From assembly GCA_002751075.1 (NCBI GenBank), contig NAOQ01000627.1:2337-23236 (forward strand): a stretch of 20,900 nt of DNA, written 5' to 3'. The translations under genes and the position numbers were made by a program. This document shows positions 17,904 through 20,900 of this stretch, in pieces. Below the pieces are notes generated by a model that was not told where the DNA came from, searched no databases, and was given only the letters and a program-made list of their open reading frames with translations. The first letter of the stretch is position 1. Each line of letters starts with the position of its first letter. This DNA comes from Ichthyophonus hoferi (Eukaryota; Opisthokonta; Ichthyosporea; Ichthyophonida; Ichthyophonidae).

Positions 17904-20900
17904 TCTATTACTATTATTTCTATTATTACTATTCCCATTATTGTTATTGCTATTGTTATTATTATTGCAATTTCAATTACTCTTTCTCTATCTGCTCTAT
18001 TCTCATCCTTCCAGATTTCGTATCCCTTAGTTCACTTTCATTGGCTCTTTTCACCACCTTTGTAAGTTATTACCCCTCATTAATCCAATCAAAACAGCCT
18101 GCGTTTCTCAGGCCTATCCTACAATGCGTACGAGGTTAGCTCTCCGATACAAAAATTTGACATCCAAGTTGACCTTAAGGTAAGTAGACTGGTATATATA
18201 TTATTGTACCATGTTTCTAACTGAAAGCCATTTGTATTGTTTATATTTTTTTCTGACACATCTTATATCGTCTTACCATATTGTTTTACACCACCATACA
18301 CACAATAATTAGTAATAATAAAAAACAGAATAAAGGATGTAGGTCTGTAAGTATACATTTACATATAGATAGATATACATACATACATACAAGCCAACTC
18401 TTACAATAATTTATCTTACTTCAAATACGTTTTAACGCACACAAAAACACATACCTACCAGCCTATTTGCCAATATATATAGTTATATCTATTTATATAC
18501 TATTCAGACCATTGGCTAACCTTTTATCCCGTTCTCTATTTTGTTTTATAGAAATTTGGTACGGGCGACTCTGCCGACGTTCCAGTGGTAAGACTTGCCG
18601 TAATTACTTGCTATCTCATCTTGTATTTTTTCATTCATTTTACGTTTTAATTTTTCTATTATTGTTTTGGTTTGGTGCTTTTTAATAGTAGGCCTAGTCT
18701 GGTGTTTCAAAATTTTTTTTCTGTTTTTTTTTTCTGGATTCCAGGATCAGCCTGTTAGATCAATCCCATCTTTATTTGTCTGCTATCTATTGGTTACCAG
18801 TGTCATCCAATGAGGCTTATTAGTTTTAATTGCAAATACACACATCATAAACATTCATATTTTATTCTGCACTGTAAAAGGAACATTAAAATTTAATTTC
18901 CCAAAGGAAGCATGACTACTGGAATTTAAATATAATCCTTTAAATTTACAATAATTTACCTTTACCCCCTTCTTTCCATTCTTTCTTTCTCTTTCTTTTT
19001 GCACACAAACAGAACGAGCAATTAGTTATTGGGCCCAATGCTCCGGGGGCACAAAGTAAGGATGGAGGATTAATGGCAACATACGTGGGAACATTTGCTC
19101 CCAGTGCTGGTTATCAAGAGCTAGGATTTAAATACTTGGTGAAACCTTCTCCTATATCAACTGATACGGGAAATGAACAGTTGCAGGTATGCATGTATGC
19201 ATGTACATATGTATGTACTTATATGTGTATATATATGCGTATATATGTATGATAGTGTGATAGCATATTAGTATGTATGTATGATACCATGCCTGTATTT
19301 ACATATATATACATACTATATGTATGACTAATGTATGCTTATGTATATAAGCCTACAAGGTTTTTGCAATGGTTTAATATTGTGGGAGAAGAGGTCAGTG
19401 GGTATTTTAAATTTTAAAGTTTTTATTGTAAATTAAACATTGGCTATTATTGGCAAAGCTTAGTTTTATACTTGAAACTATCCAGTAGATACACACCTTT
19501 ATATATTCAAATATTCACTAACCTAGTCGTGGTATTATCCTTTATTTTTAAACCATAAAGAACGGGAACAAGGACTGGATGCTTATAAATATAGACGCTT
19601 TTGGATTGAGTGGTCACGATTGCAATAAGATTGGAGTGGGATATTCTGCTTTCAAATACCAACCTAGTGGCTGTCAAAACGTTAAAAATAGGTATATACG
19701 TATATAGCGTTATCAATGTACTTACCAATCATTTTATTTATTATTTCATGTTCTGATGCTATGCTATGATATGTTATGGTATATTATATTATATCGTGTT
19801 ATGTTATATTCTACTACGATATATGCTGTTACACTATATTATATTAGATTATAAGACCATATGCCATATTACTGAGATGCTATATACATAAAATATACTA
19901 AAAATTCAAGAAAAGGGCGGGGTTCAAAGTATATAAATATATTTTTTAATTGTAAAATTTAATCATTATAAAACACCAAATTTTTCAAGAGATCTGGTTT
20001 GGACCAATTCAAAGTCCTACGTAAATATATACTTATTTTAACATTTCAATCTACACACGCATTTACATTCCAATCTAGATCTAACTTTTACCTGACCTAT
20101 CAAACGGCAATCTTATATATCCTACTTTGTCTGCCTAATGGGATTCATTTTTCTATTCTTATTTTAACAAGATAGAGTAGCAAATATATAAATATTTAAT
20201 TTTAATACACCTCTTGTAGCTGTCTAGACCGTCAGATCAAGTACTATTGGGGGGTAGATAATGTAAGTCATCCTATTGGGCCTTGTTTTTACACTCCTCT
20301 CTTTTATATTTTTATTTGTTTTCACTCTATTACCTTCACATTATCAAAGATATATATACAGATATTTCTTGTTTTTTTTCTTCTCAATCACTCTCCTTTC
20401 TCTCCCCCATCTTTCCTTTCCTCCTCTCTCTCAGGACATTCATATATACTTACCTTTCTATTTTATTATAGTATATTAACCTAGGCTCTTTACCCACTTT
20501 TACTTTCTTCTCCCTATTTCTCATTTTCCCTCTTTCTTATTGCATATTTTGGTAATCTTATTCTTTAATATCATTGAATAAAATTGCCGCCCACTGTGCT
20601 ACCAATTGAAATTATAAACCGGTTAGTTTTGGGTCATAGTTTATGTACTTTAATATAGCATACCATGACTAATAGAACCAAAGTATGTTTTTTTCATAAG
20701 TATATATGAAAACAATCTTACACCAAAACACACACATATACATACGTACATACATACATGCATACACAAATACTCTCATACTATTACATTTGTATTATCA
20801 TACACACATATATCTGCACATACCTACCTATCCCTGGCCAATAAATTTACTTAACAGCCTGTCGCCCACAGGAGAGGAGAAAGAATAACCGAACTCCACT
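14625..20900 (+). CDS. HAP2: HAP2/GCS1 gamete fusogen, 5' part (11 exons, partial)
   Basis: Exons: 14625-14810, 15253-15387, 16056-16099, 16702-16795, 17611-17714, 18098-18179, 18552-18587, 19013-19186, 19561-19691, 20220-20262 and 20872-20900, running off the edge. All ten junctions are GT-AG and keep phase, giving about 352 residues. The ATG follows an in-frame TAA at 14604. Residues 1-20 are a signal peptide (WLLHILLVTTLLSICNG). Then come LAKSSVELC and CTKKMVVLLSVASGQ, the family's N-terminal strands; a Cys-rich region with TCG (138-140) and GFCCRCAG (154-161), where the HAP2 membrane-inserting loop lies; AHCLRF (186-191); GTFAPSAGY; WMLI then CNKIGVGYSAF (306-316), the HAP2-GCS1 signature; and SCLDRQIKYYWGVDN. 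HAP2 is a class II fusion protein, related in fold to flavivirus E and EFF-1, that merges gamete membranes from one partner. The remaining ectodomain, the transmembrane helix and the basic tail must lie to the right. A Gly/Ser-rich stretch (GGGSGASA) precedes AHCLRF. Identity is very secure. Confidence 0.95.
17063..17195. repeat. Diverged tandem repeat, about 45-bp unit
   Basis: Three copies of a unit containing AGTTATTA..T.ACTGTGTTG start at 17063, 17108 and 17152, so they are spaced 45 and 44 bases apart; the intervening GTAT-rich parts also resemble each other. It lies in intron 4 of HAP2. No coding sense. Confidence 0.6.
17755..17970. repeat. (ATT)n/(TTA)n microsatellite
   Basis: About 200 bases of imperfect ATT/TTA/TTG trinucleotides in intron 5 of HAP2. 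It creates a long open frame of Ile, Leu and Val on the plus strand that is not a protein. Confidence 0.9.
18371..18392. repeat. (ATAC)n microsatellite
   Basis: A short run of ATAC steps in intron 6 of HAP2, next to GATA-like steps. Simple sequence. Confidence 0.75.
19187..19350. repeat. (TATG)n/(TA)n microsatellite region
   Basis: Imperfect GTAT, CATG and TA steps begin directly at the intron 8 donor of HAP2 (gtatgcatgtatgc) and continue for about 160 bases. Confidence 0.75.
19755..19860. repeat. Degenerate TATGC/TATGT/TATTA pentamer repeat
   Basis: A run of five-base steps such as ATGCT, ATGTT and ATATT in intron 9 of HAP2. It has decayed and shows no clear borders. Confidence 0.6.
20285..20540. 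repeat. Pyrimidine-rich tract in the last visible HAP2 intron
   Basis: The plus strand, and so the pre-mRNA, is rich in T and C (TTTCCTTTCCTCCTCTCTCTC and similar) over about 250 bases. The open frames it creates are low-complexity and not genes. Confidence 0.6.
20715..20770. repeat. (ACAT)n microsatellite
   Basis: A run of ACAC, ATAC and ACAT steps shortly before the last visible HAP2 exon. Simple sequence in intron 10. Confidence 0.7.

Noticed and set aside
17746-18030. Plus-strand open frame of 94 codons rich in Ile and Leu
   Set aside because: It is a translated ATT/TTA microsatellite inside HAP2 intron 5.
1-20900. tRNA, rRNA, CRISPR or bacterial-type operon features
   Set aside because: I looked for tRNA B-box motifs and clover-leaf arms, repeat-spacer arrays and ribosome-binding sites on both strands and found nothing convincing.

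Overview
The window is nuclear DNA from an A+T-rich eukaryote. Nothing in it looks prokaryotic. The genes are split by introns of mostly 0.2 to 1 kb with ordinary GT-AG borders, introns and spacers are full of TA, TATG and ATT microsatellites, and coding exons stand out as short islands of higher G+C. The gene content (a HAP2/GCS1 gamete fusogen, a midnolin-like ubiquitin-like protein, an S-adenosylmethionine methyltransferase with a CPCC motif) fits a holozoan or another deep eukaryotic lineage, but I cannot name the organism.

Layout from left to right. (1) 341-2843, minus strand: the 5' part of a gene for a Pro/Gln/Ser/Thr-rich protein of unknown function, four exons, running off the left edge. 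Its last visible exon sits exactly between the arms of an inverted repeat, in an area dense with CCAAT boxes. (2) 2844-4877: spacer. (3) 4878-6499, minus strand: a complete two-exon gene for a midnolin-like protein of 345 residues, with a four-codon upstream ORF. (4) 6500-10147: a long gene-poor stretch with a weak candidate exon chain on the plus strand and a decayed fragment that looks like the RNase H part of a Ty3/gypsy-type retroelement. (5) 10148-11997, minus strand: a complete two-exon methyltransferase of 361 residues. (6) 12056-12782, plus strand: a small three-exon gene of 73 codons, head-to-head with the methyltransferase and only 58 bases from it; its product resembles a piece of the exocyst subunit Sec8. 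(7) 12783-14624: spacer with one unusual G+C-rich patch. (8) 14625-20900, plus strand: the first eleven exons of HAP2/GCS1, covering the signal peptide and most of the class II fusogen ectodomain; the gene continues past the right edge.

The genes do not form a pathway. The strongest result is HAP2: ten splice junctions all keep phase and rebuild a recognisable ectodomain, including a 44-base micro-exon. The most interesting open items are the exon enclosed by an inverted repeat at the left edge, the Sec8-like mini-gene on a shared promoter, and the CCAAT cluster. All exon models were made by eye from splice sites, reading phase and protein-family memory; none has transcript support.
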